The notes under the pieces: model-generated
Database searches by the model: none
Told to the model about the DNA's origin: nothing
The model's input: the letters and a program-made list of their open reading frames with translations, nothing else
Source: Terriglobia bacterium
GTDB taxonomy: Bacteria > Acidobacteriota > Terriglobia > Terriglobales > Acidobacteriaceae
Assembly (NCBI GenBank): GCA_020072845.1
Contig: JAIQGF010000014.1
Span: forward strand, 1-64,000
DNA: 64,000 nt
Direction of reading: 5' to 3'
Made by a program: the position numbers and the translations under genes
In this document: positions 43,929-51,844 of the stretch, in pieces
Numbering within the stretch: the first letter of the stretch is position 1
Layout: each line of letters begins with the position of its first letter

Positions 43929-45774
43929 CAGTAAGAATTCCCAATTCATGAACGGCGGCAAACTTGCAGTCGCGCCGACCGGAGCATCCTTCGTTACACC
44001 GCCCGCCCAATTTCGGATGGCGCTGGTGTCTTTGCTGGCCGGCGCGATCGGCCTGATCGCCGGCGTGATTGCTTACGCTCTCTACAACCTGATTGCGCTG
44101 TTCACGAACGTCTTCTTCTATCACCGATTCGCGTTCGACTTCACCAGCGCCCGGCTGAACCATCTTGGTCTGTGGGCGATCGTCACTCCCGTCATCGGCG
44201 GGCTTATCGTCGGCCTCATGGCGAAGTATGGAACCTCGAAGATTAAGGGGCACGGGATTCCAGAGGCGATGGAGGCTGTTCTGATGAACCGGAGCCGGAT
44301 TGCACCACGAGTCGCGATCCTCAAGCCCCTCTCGGCCGCGATCGCCATTGGCACCGGCGGGCCGTTCGGCGCGGAGGGACCGATCATTCAAACCGGGGGC
44401 GCGATGGGCTCGCTGGTCGGCCAAGTCCTTCATACCACGGCAGCGGAGCGGAAAGTGCTGCTCGCCTGCGGCGCAGCAGCCGGAATGTCCGCTACCTTTA
44501 ACACTCCGATCGCTGGGGTGATCCTCGCCATCGAATTGCTGCTCTTCGAATTCAAATCGCGGTCCTTCATTCCCCTGGTGATCGCAAGCACCTTGGCTAC
44601 CGCGGTACACGTCCAACTGCTCGGGGGTGGTCCCATGTTTAAGGTCGCCCCTGTCGACTTTGGCATACCAGGGGCGCTGCCTTTCTACCTCCTTCTGGGA
44701 GTGATCTGCGGACTGGCTGCGGTTGGGTTCAGCAATGCGCTGTACTGGGTCGAGGACCAGTTCGAGAAGCTTCCGATTGACGAACTGTGGTGGCCCGCCA
44801 TTGGTGCGCTCGGGCTGGGCATCATCGGATACTTCGTTCCCCGAGTTTTCGGCGTCGGCTACGACACGATCGGCGACATCCTAAACGCCAACCTCGCGCT
44901 CAAGTTGCTCCTGGTCGTCATGATCGCGAAGGCGGTGGCACTCATTGTGTCACTCGGGTCGGGGACCTCCGGCGGCCTGCTCGCTCCGATGTTCATGTCG
45001 AGTGCGGCGCTAGGCGGAGCCTACGCCATGGTGATCGACCGTTTCTTTCCGACGGCCGGGCTTGCACCGGGAGCGTTCGCACTGGTAGCGATGGGAGCCG
45101 TGTTTGGCGCTGCTTCGCGCGCGGCATTCACCTTCATCATCTTCGCGTTTGAGATCACCCGTGACTACGACTCAGTGCTGCCTCTCATGCTCGTCACCGT
45201 AATCGCTGATGGCATAGCGATGCTCTTCATGCCGAAATCCTCGATCATGACCGAGAAGCTCGCCCGCCGGGGTCTGCGCATCCATCAGGATTACGAAGCC
45301 GACGTGCTCCAGCAGGTCGCCGTCGAAGAGACGATGGACGGAGATATCCCGGCAATCTCGAGCGCAATGCGTGTTTCGGAACTTGCGGACCGCATCTCGC
45401 GCCACGATCCGGCCGTCAGCGGCCATCAAGGCCTGGTGATTCTCGATCCCGAGGGCAACCTGGCGGGCATCATTACCCGCGGCGACGTCCTTCGCGCCCT
45501 CGACAAACATCCAACGGGCGACCTGAGCGTGCTGGATGCGGGCACGCGCGATGTGATGGTCACGTATCCGGAGGAGTCGTTGCACGACGCATCGAACAAG
45601 ATGCTGCGCCACAATATCGGTCGTTTACCCGTGGTCGACCCGAAGAATCCCCGCCGAGTGATTGGCTACCTGGGACGTTCGGGCATCATGGCCGCCCGGC
45701 AGCGCCGAATGGAAGAAGAAGACGTGCGTGAGCCCGGTTGGATTGGTTGGTCCTCGCGCCGAAACACTTCTTAG
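43885..45774 (+). CDS. ClC-family chloride channel or exchanger with CBS pair
   Basis: A 629-residue membrane protein. The ClC anion-pathway motifs are GHGIPEAMEA, GTGGPFGAEGPIIQTGGAMG (with the gating-glutamate position) and GSGTSGGLLAPMFM. About ten or more membrane helices span residues 40-450, followed by two CBS domains from about residue 480 (MRVSELADRISRHD; VLDAGTRDVMVTYPEESL ... NIGRLPVVD) that may bind nucleotides. ATG 43885 follows AGGTTAGGC and lies inside the marR frame. It may exchange chloride, nitrate or nitrite; anion choice is not readable. Confidence 0.9.
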   Translation: MSDQNGDQPLPGRDSSKNSQFMNGGKLAVAPTGASFVTPPAQFRMALVSLLAGAIGLIAGVIAYALYNLIALFTNVFFYHRFAFDFTSARLNHLGLWAIVTPVIGGLIVGLMAKYGTSKIKGHGIPEAMEAVLMNRSRIAPRVAILKPLSAAIAIGTGGPFGAEGPIIQTGGAMGSLVGQVLHTTAAERKVLLACGAAAGMSATFNTPIAGVILAIELLLFEFKSRSFIPLVIASTLATAVHVQLLGGGPMFKVAPVDFGIPGALPFYLLLGVICGLAAVGFSNALYWVEDQFEKLPIDELWWPAIGALGLGIIGYFVPRVFGVGYDTIGDILNANLALKLLLVVMIAKAVALIVSLGSGTSGGLLAPMFMSSAALGGAYAMVIDRFFPTAGLAPGAFALVAMGAVFGAASRAAFTFIIFAFEITRDYDSVLPLMLVTVIADGIAMLFMPKSSIMTEKLARRGLRIHQDYEADVLQQVAVEETMDGDIPAISSAMRVSELADRISRHDPAVSGHQGLVILDPEGNLAGIITRGDVLRALDKHPTGDLSVLDAGTRDVMVTYPEESLHDASNKMLRHNIGRLPVVDPKNPRRVIGYLGRSGIMAARQRRMEEEDVREPGWIGWSSRRNTS

Positions 45775-46116
45775 CACAGTGGAGTGACTAGAGGGTGGAG
45801 CGAGGCTAGTATCAAGGGCCTGGTCCTGGTGTCCCACGTCAGCGGAAGTGAGACTGCCTGGTTCTGAGAGTTAAGCTACAGATTTGACGTTCAGTTCACC
45901 CGAAGAACGGGAGTGGACTGCCCGAAGCAGCGGGCCCCAGCCAGCCCTGTTTTGGCTGGCTGGAGTGCTGCGCAGGGCGGACTACTCCGGCGCGCATGGG
46001 ACTTCCCTAGCTGCCTGTCTGTCCAGAACCATAACACCAGTAACCCCCAGCAGGGAGTTGCGCCCATCTGCTCGGGCTCGTAATCCCTGCATGGTGATCA
46101 TTTTGGTTCAGATGTG
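45775..46116. other. Intergenic region with a strong inverted repeat
   Basis: No gene supported. A perfect ten-base-pair stem lies at 45937-45963 (CCAGCCAGCC, seven-base loop CTGTTTT, GGCTGGCTGG). It has no T-run after it, so it may be a recombination scar or a weak terminator for the ClC gene. Confidence 0.5.
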
Positions 46117-46144
46117 TTGACGCGCGCGATGACTGGGGTAGCAT
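46117..46144 (+). promoter_or_regulatory. Sigma70-type promoter candidate for the zinc-ribbon gene
   Basis: TTGACG at 46117-46122, spacer of 16, TAGCAT at 46139-46144. Five of six and four of six consensus bases. It lies 34 bases before the small zinc-ribbon gene. Confidence 0.4.
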
Positions 46145-46177
46145 CGTCTCTATCTACGAAGGGGAAGGGGTGCTCCC

Positions 46178-46318
46178 ATGGAAAGCTGGTGGTGCGAGGC
46201 CTGTGCCAGGGTTTGCACCCTGGATTGCCACGGTCGTTGTTCGGATTGCGGCTCTGACCTGCTGATCAGTCAACCCGGTCAAGTAGAGACGGTCCATTCC
46301 GCTGAGGCGCTTAGGTAG
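46178..46318 (+). CDS. Very small cysteine-rich (zinc-ribbon-like) protein
   Basis: A 46-residue protein starting at ATG 46178 behind a purine-rich ribosome site (GGGGAAGGGG). Six cysteines in the first 24 residues form two CxxC knuckles, CEAC (6-9) and CSDC (21-24), with Cys13 and Cys17-His18 between, which could bind one or two zinc ions. The tail is acidic. Not recognised; it could be a small rubredoxin/zinc-ribbon adaptor. The promoter-like element upstream supports expression. Confidence 0.5.
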   Translation: MESWWCEACARVCTLDCHGRCSDCGSDLLISQPGQVETVHSAEALR

Positions 46319-46570
46319 GCGCGTAGGTAGATTCTCAATCCTGCAGCCGCGGAAACCCACACGCCCGACGGGGAATGGGGCAGCCAGCACCCTAGCCGCC
46401 GAGTATCGCAGGACATGTGTCAGGACGCGGATACTGACATGCACCGTTCGACCCGTAAGTGTTGAGAACCCGCAACGCCCCAACTCCGATTGCAGCCCGA
46501 GATCGCACGTGGGGTGGTATACTCCTCCGCTTCCCGGGCCGCTGCGCAAATCGACAAATAGGAGAACTCT

Positions 46571-46810
46571 GTGGACCTTAGCCGAATCATCGACGAACTT
46601 AAGGCAGAACGAGCCCGTTTGAATCAGGCCATTTCTGCGCTTGAAGGTGCGAATTCAGCAGGACGACGCGGTCGAACTGCTGGACTCCGATCTGTCCCAA
46701 GGAAGCGCCGCCGTGGCCACATGACCGCCGCCGGCCGGAAGCGCCTTTCCGAGTTGCTGAAAAAGCGCTGGGCACAGGGGAAGATGGGGAGGAAGAAGAA
46801 GGCGGCTTAG
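46571..46810 (+). CDS. Small basic hypothetical protein of an acidobacterial type
   Basis: A 79-residue protein with an N-terminal coiled-coil helix (MDLSRIIDELKAERARLNQA) and a strongly basic C-terminal half (GRRGRTAGLRSVPRKRRRGH ... KKRWAQGKMGRKKKAA). Short proteins of this pattern are common in Acidobacteriota and may bind nucleic acid. It starts with GTG 46571 after AGGAGAACTCT. Function unknown. Confidence 0.65.
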   Translation: MDLSRIIDELKAERARLNQAISALEGANSAGRRGRTAGLRSVPRKRRRGHMTAAGRKRLSELLKKRWAQGKMGRKKKAA

Positions 46811-47177
46811 CCCGGCGCAACGGCTCAGAACATCGAAGCCGCTAGGTAGGAAGCAAGTCGGGATTCCCGCGGTGTGGCAGGGGCGACCCCGCACGGCACT
46901 TTCGGTTTGTCCCCTTCGGGAAATGCGCCGGGAAATCGCAGTCATGTTCCCAGTCGGCAACCCAACTAGCCGCCCACTGTGGCCTGCTTGACGTGCCATG
47001 CCCACGGCTTACGCCGTCCAAGTACTCCCCACTTTTGGACTTCGCAGCGGCCATCAGATTCCTTCCTAGCGACTTTTTCAACGCCCACGGCCCTGTTTTC
47101 ACCATCAATAATGCCCCGAATTCCACTGTTCGCCATCGGCCCTGTGGTCGCAAATCAAGCTCACTGTTGCGCTCGCG
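46811..47177. other. Gene-poor stretch
   Basis: No supported gene on either strand; open frames lack ribosome sites and family resemblance. It probably contains decayed sequence linked to the RND remnant that follows. Confidence 0.35.
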
Positions 47178-47469
47178 GCAATGAGGCGTGGCCACGTCAT
47201 CGTGGTGATCTTGATGACTTCGGTGGCCTTCATCCTTGGGGCGCTGCCGCTGGTGTTCGCCAGCGGAGCAGGATCCGCAGGGCGTCGGCACCACGGTATT
47301 CGGTGGGATGGTGATTTCCACGATGCTGAACCTGTTTATCATCCCGGTATTGTACTTGCGGGTGCGCAGCATTCCGCCCGCTAAGGCGAGCAGCCGCACG
47401 ACGTTGTCGGAAGCCGAAGCGGACCAGGCCGATAGCGCGGTGACGCCACAGCGACAGGTGTGTGCGTGA
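47178..47469 (+). pseudogene. RND efflux pump C-terminal remnant, frameshifted
   Basis: One frame reads MRRGHVIVVILMTSVAFILG and ALPLVFASGAGS, then the reading shifts at about 47270-47290 and a second frame continues GVGTTVFGGMVISTMLNLFI and IPVLYLRVRSIPP. Together they match the last two membrane helices of AcrB/HAE1-type RND transporters, whose usual text is GALPLVFA.GAGA.SR.SIGT.VFGGM. More than 900 residues upstream are missing, so only the tail remains. Confidence 0.75.
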
Positions 47470-48463
47470 GGTTCTATTCTCGCGGTAAATTCCCGATCCC
47501 AAAAAGAAACATACGGTGGTTAATTGCGCACGTGGCTCGTTGACTCGCTTGTTGAACGGACGTAGCATGAAAGTGAAGTACAGGGCAGGGAGCGCCCCCA
47601 GGCGAGAATTGCGGTTCCGCCGCAAAAGCGAGCTTGGGGACCAGTACCGAATGCGGTTGTCTGGAGCTCCTCAATGTCTCGACTGACAGAAACCCGATCA
47701 CTTCCCACGATCGCGGGCGAGAATGATCATTTTTTTTTCATAAAGGGTGGTGACCAGAGCATGAATTGCGCCGGGGGCGCAATCTCGTGTGAGGTCGGGG
47801 TCTGGTCCGAGTTCGCTAGTCGTACTCCGGACGGCCCTTATATCTCGACGGCACAAAGTCTGATCTCTCCCAGCGGTCGTCCGATACGCGAACCAGGATT
47901 GGCAGCGCCTAGGGCCCAAGCAAAGAGTTTGTGCGGGCGGCAACCTTGTTGCGGTTGCGATTGAGGGTATGCGATTTCGGCCCCTGTGAGGATTTTCGAG
48001 CGGTAGTTTCGGCTGCGTAGGTGCTTCGCAAACAGCCGAAGGACATCTGCGTCGGGGCTCGCCCCGAGCCCAGTGCTTCAGTCTCGGAGGCGCCTGATGT
48101 CTTCTGCGTCGGAAACCCGTTCACCGCCTATCGCCCCAGATACCGATCACGCATCTTCAGAGCCTAACGGAATGCCCTGGTTGCATTGTTGTGCTTGCAA
48201 TCTTAGGTGCGCCATTCCTCCGTTCGATGGCTACCTCGCCTACGGCATCAACTGCCTGTCGAAGCCTGAGGACCTGAACCCGGAGCAGTGGCTACAAACT
48301 GATGTTCAGCAATGGCTACATTAGCCAGGAGTACCGAACTTATTTACTTAATTGGCGACGCAAATCACCGGCATACATAACCGATCTTCACGGCGTTGGC
48401 CGGGGTTGACGCGGCGCTTGCAACGCGCGTCTCCGGCCAGCGCCGAGGAAGAGGGGATCCAAC
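47470..48463. other. Long region without a clear gene
   Basis: About one kilobase with no gene that I can support. A 75-codon plus-strand frame (ATG 48097 to 48324) has four cysteines and ends PEQWLQTDVQQWLH, but shows no ribosome site or known family. The region just before 48464 should hold the promoter of the flx-hdr operon; GAGGAAGAGGGG precedes the first start. Confidence 0.35.
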
Positions 48464-49033
48464 ATGGGTACGGAGAATGAAGAGAACAACGGCGGGCTCG
48501 TGCAGATCCAGGACGCAGCGGCAGAGATGGTTGCCCTGGATGAAGCGACCGCTAATTGGGCGGTAACTTTCGCGCACGGCCCTGGCTTTGAGCCGAAGAT
48601 TTTGGCTTTTGTGTGCAACTGGTGCACCTACACAGGAGCCGATCTGGCGGGTACCAGCCGGCTGAAAATGGCACCGAACGTACGGGTTGTCCGCCTGCCT
48701 TGCAGCAGTCGCGTGAACCCGCTCTTTGTCATGAAAGCGCTCGAGCGCGGCGCTGATGGTGTTATCGTCAGTGGTTGCCATCCCGGAGATTGCCACTACA
48801 GTACGGGCAACTACTACGCGCGACGCCGCCTTGCCATTCTGCATGACCTCCTTGCGTTTCTGGGCGTGGACCCTCATCGTGTGACCTTTTCCTGGGTATC
48901 CGCCGCCGAGGGAGGAAAGTGGCAACAACTGGTGAACGAAACCACGGAACGTGTCCGGCAGCTTGGACCGCACCCGAGGAACCAGCGTAGTTCCACCGGG
49001 GGGGTGGACACTTACCATGAAGGAGCTGCGTGA
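48464..49033 (+). CDS. flxD: FlxD/MvhD-type iron-sulfur adaptor protein
   Basis: A 189-residue protein with the MvhD fold, which passes electrons between a flavoprotein or hydrogenase module and HdrA. Family segments are ILAFVCNWCTYTGADLAGTS, VRVVRLPCSSRVNPLFVM, ERGADGVIVSGCHPGDCHYS and NYYARRRLAILHDLL; the cysteines in NWC, PCS, GCHPGDC bind the 2Fe-2S cluster. It is the first gene of a seven-gene operon and overlaps the next gene by 17 bases. An N-terminal extension of about 40 residues precedes the fold. Confidence 0.9.
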   Translation: MGTENEENNGGLVQIQDAAAEMVALDEATANWAVTFAHGPGFEPKILAFVCNWCTYTGADLAGTSRLKMAPNVRVVRLPCSSRVNPLFVMKALERGADGVIVSGCHPGDCHYSTGNYYARRRLAILHDLLAFLGVDPHRVTFSWVSAAEGGKWQQLVNETTERVRQLGPHPRNQRSSTGGVDTYHEGAA

Positions 49034-49889
49034 GCTTGCTCAAAAGCTTCTAATCGACGGCTCGGTCAAAGTTGTAATTGGATACGAAGAGGGCCCGCGC
49101 GGAGTACGCCCCGTCTTCGTCACCGAACCGGCGCAAGCGGAGAAGCTCATCTTCGACACGCGCTGCGTACACAACCTGGCCGCCTATCTGAACCCGCGGC
49201 GGCGCCAGATCGCCAAGCTTGGCAAACCTGCCGTCGTGGTCAAAGGGTGCGACGCGCGCGCTGTTGCCGGCCTGATTCGTGAGGCGCAGATCAAGCGCGA
49301 AGACGTGGTAATCATCGCTGTCCGTTGCGGCGGCGTCGTGCGGGACCCTGCCCAGAGCGCTGCGTTGACCGTCGACAACGTCTCCGATCGTTGTGCCGGC
49401 TGCAACGTCCGCGAGCCAAAGCTTTTCGATCATCTCCTCGGGCCGCTGCCACCGGCTCCACCACAAAGTACGCGGCGTGAGGACAAGCTCGCAGAGCTGG
49501 CAGGAATGACGCCCGCCGAGCGTTGGGCCTTCTGGAGCGGACACCTGGATCGTTGCATCCGCTGCCACGCCTGCCGGGAAGTATGCCCCATGTGCTTCTG
49601 TGTGCGCTGTACGGCGGATAGGAGCCGGCCCCAGTGGATTGAGTGTTCGCCCACGCCGCAGAGCAATCGTTCCTGGCAATTGATGCGGGTCTTGCATCAG
49701 GCCGGCCGGTGCGTGGATTGCCTGGAATGTGAACGTGCCTGCCCGGCAAATATTCCGCTGGGGCTCCTTAACAAATATGTTGCCCAGGTTGTGGAGCAAC
49801 GTTTTGGTTACAGAAGCTGCGATGACCCGACGGTACCGGCGCCTCTGGGAGTTTTTTCTACCGATGACCAACAGGAGTTCATCCAGTGA
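49017..49889 (+). CDS. flxC: FlxC-like iron-sulfur protein
   Basis: A 290-residue protein. The first part (to about residue 150) resembles F420-hydrogenase beta / Flx-type domains (GKPAVVVKGCDARAVAGLIR, VIIAVRCGGVVRD, DRCAGCNVREPKLFDHLLG). The second part carries two ferredoxin motifs: CIRCHACREVCPMCFCVRC and CVDCLECERACPANIPLGLL. It would be an electron-relay subunit between FlxA/FlxB and FlxD/HdrA. It starts at ATG 49017 inside the flxD end and overlaps flxB by four bases (GTGA). Confidence 0.8.
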   Translation: MKELRELAQKLLIDGSVKVVIGYEEGPRGVRPVFVTEPAQAEKLIFDTRCVHNLAAYLNPRRRQIAKLGKPAVVVKGCDARAVAGLIREAQIKREDVVIIAVRCGGVVRDPAQSAALTVDNVSDRCAGCNVREPKLFDHLLGPLPPAPPQSTRREDKLAELAGMTPAERWAFWSGHLDRCIRCHACREVCPMCFCVRCTADRSRPQWIECSPTPQSNRSWQLMRVLHQAGRCVDCLECERACPANIPLGLLNKYVAQVVEQRFGYRSCDDPTVPAPLGVFSTDDQQEFIQ

Positions 49890-50956
49890 CGGCGACAATT
49901 TTGTCCCCATCGGATTTATCGGTGCTCGTGGCGAGTCTGGTCGCGGATGGGATTCGCGTGATCGCACCGGTGCGTGCCAAGGATGCTCCCGAACGCGCCG
50001 ACTACCTGCCCATTAAGCGTCTCGAGGAAGCCGATTTTGCCGGCCCGCTGCCGCGACGGTCGCTCAAGGAATTCTTCCTCCCTCCATCCGAAGTTCTTTT
50101 GTGCTATCGGCTGCGGAAAAATGACGTCGAGATTGAGGAAATTCCAATCACATCTCCGCCGAAGGTGCTGCTCGGTGTCCGGCCATGCGACGCTGCCGGA
50201 ATTGAGATCCTCGACCGCGTCATGGGTTGGGATTATCGCGATGAGCTATGGTTCGGGCGGCGTGAAGCGACCACCATTGTCAGTCTCGCCTGCACCGTCG
50301 CTGATGACTCCTGCTTTTGCACGGCCGTGGGGCTCGGACCGGATTCCACCAAGGGTTCCGATGTGCTGCTTGCTCCGCTGGAGGGAAGCTTTCTTGCCCA
50401 GGCCGTTACCCCGAAAGGAGAGGCGCTGTTGAGGAGACAACCGCTCGCGCCGGCAGCCGAAGCCACCGACATCCAGAAGGCAGAGGCCCTCGCGAGCACA
50501 ACGCAGAAAAAGGTGGCGAAAAACCTGCCCACTGTTCCCGATGAAATGCCCGCTTGGCTGGCGGGGAAATTCGACCATGACGTTTGGAAGTCGATTGCCT
50601 TGCGATGCCACGGCTGCGGTATCTGCGCCGCGATCTGTCCAACGTGCCACTGCTTCGACATCGTTGACGAGCACGAGCACTACGATCGAGGCGTACGCCG
50701 CCGGAACTGGGACTCGTGCCAAACCACGAAATTTACGCTGCACGCGTCCAACTACAATCCCCGAAGTTCGCAGGTCGAACGGTTCCGCCAGCGAGTCATG
50801 CACAAGTTCTCGATCTACCCGCGCCGATTCGGCGCGTTCTTGTGCACCGGCTGTGGCCGCTGTTCTCGCGGCTGCCCCGCCGGCATGAACCTTCCCGAAG
50901 TCGTGGGCCAGCTGATTGAGCTTGCGAGGGCGGAGTCCCAGGGGGGCAGCAGATGA
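49886..50956 (+). CDS. flxB: FlxB-like two-cluster iron-sulfur protein (hydrogenase/sulfite reductase beta type)
   Basis: A 356-residue protein of the family that includes sulfhydrogenase beta subunits, AsrA and FlxB. The N-terminal two thirds has LGVRPCDAAGIEILDRVM and VSLACTVADDSCFCTAVG. Ferredoxin motifs near the C-terminus are CHGCGICAAICPTCHCF and CTGCGRCSRGCPAGMNL. Role: relay from the FlxA flavin to FlxC/FlxD. It starts with GTG and overlaps both neighbours by four bases. Confidence 0.85.
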   Translation: MTATILSPSDLSVLVASLVADGIRVIAPVRAKDAPERADYLPIKRLEEADFAGPLPRRSLKEFFLPPSEVLLCYRLRKNDVEIEEIPITSPPKVLLGVRPCDAAGIEILDRVMGWDYRDELWFGRREATTIVSLACTVADDSCFCTAVGLGPDSTKGSDVLLAPLEGSFLAQAVTPKGEALLRRQPLAPAAEATDIQKAEALASTTQKKVAKNLPTVPDEMPAWLAGKFDHDVWKSIALRCHGCGICAAICPTCHCFDIVDEHEHYDRGVRRRNWDSCQTTKFTLHASNYNPRSSQVERFRQRVMHKFSIYPRRFGAFLCTGCGRCSRGCPAGMNLPEVVGQLIELARAESQGGSR

Positions 50957-51783
50957 ACCTCTATCAGCCACGCCTGATGCGCATCCAGGAAATGAGGGAC
51001 GAGACTCCTGACATTCGCACGTACAAGTTGACCTTCCATGAACCGAAGGTCGCGGAGAGGTTCGACTTTTTCGCCGGGCAATTCGGCGAATACTCCGTCT
51101 TTGGCGAAGGAGAGAGCACGTTCTGCATCGCCTCACCGCCCACGCGCAAGGGGTACATCGAATGCAGCGTCAAGGCTGTCGGGAAGGTGACGTGGGCCTT
51201 GCGCCGGCTGGGTGTGGGAGACACGGTGGGTTTTCGCGGCCCATATGGGAATTCTTTCCCGATCGAACAGATGAAGGGGCACTCGATCGTGTTTATCGCC
51301 GGCGGTATCGGCATCGCGCCAGTGCGCAGCCTGATCTGGAACGTCCTGGATATTCGCGACCAGTTCAAGGATGTGACGATCGTTTATGGGGCGCGCACGG
51401 TGGCCGATCTTGTCTACAAGCAAGAACTGGAGGAGTGGTCGAAACGGACAGACTTGAAGCTGTGGGAAGCGGTAGATCCAGGCGGCCAGACGCCAGACTG
51501 GAAGGGCGAAGTCGCCCTCGTTCCCGTGCTACTGGAAAAGGCTGCGCCTGCGGCCGCCGACAACTTCGCGGTCATCTGCGGCCCGCCCATCATGATCAAG
51601 TTTACGCTCCCGGTACTCACCAAACTGGGGTTCCCGGACGACCGCATCTATACCACGCTCGAAAACCGCATGAAGTGCGGAATCGGCAAATGCGGGCGTT
51701 GCAATGTCGGGTCCGTCTACGTTTGCAAAGACGGGCCGGTGTTCACGGCCGCCCAGATCAGGAGCTTGCCGAAGGATTTTTGA
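50953..51783 (+). CDS. flxA: FlxA-like NAD(P)H-oxidising FAD/2Fe-2S protein
   Basis: A 276-residue flavoprotein of the ferredoxin-NADP reductase / dihydroorotate dehydrogenase PyrK type, also called AsrB or sulfhydrogenase gamma. FAD part: GQFGEYSVFGEGESTFCIAS; NAD part: GHSIVFIAGGIGIAPVRSLI and FAVICGPPIMIKF; C-terminal 2Fe-2S loop: MKCGIGKCGRCNVGSVYVC. It should be the entry point for NADH electrons into the complex. Its stop is 61 bases before hdrA. Confidence 0.9.
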   Translation: MNLYQPRLMRIQEMRDETPDIRTYKLTFHEPKVAERFDFFAGQFGEYSVFGEGESTFCIASPPTRKGYIECSVKAVGKVTWALRRLGVGDTVGFRGPYGNSFPIEQMKGHSIVFIAGGIGIAPVRSLIWNVLDIRDQFKDVTIVYGARTVADLVYKQELEEWSKRTDLKLWEAVDPGGQTPDWKGEVALVPVLLEKAAPAAADNFAVICGPPIMIKFTLPVLTKLGFPDDRIYTTLENRMKCGIGKCGRCNVGSVYVCKDGPVFTAAQIRSLPKDF

Positions 51784-51844
51784 CGCTGCTATCGAGGAGC
51801 ACGAGGAGGAGAGGGTTCATGGGTTGGGGGAAAGGAGAGGGTCC

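Noticed and set aside
48097-48324. A 75-codon plus-strand frame with four cysteines
   Set aside because: No ribosome site and no recognisable motif; mentioned in the intergenic entry but not called as a gene.
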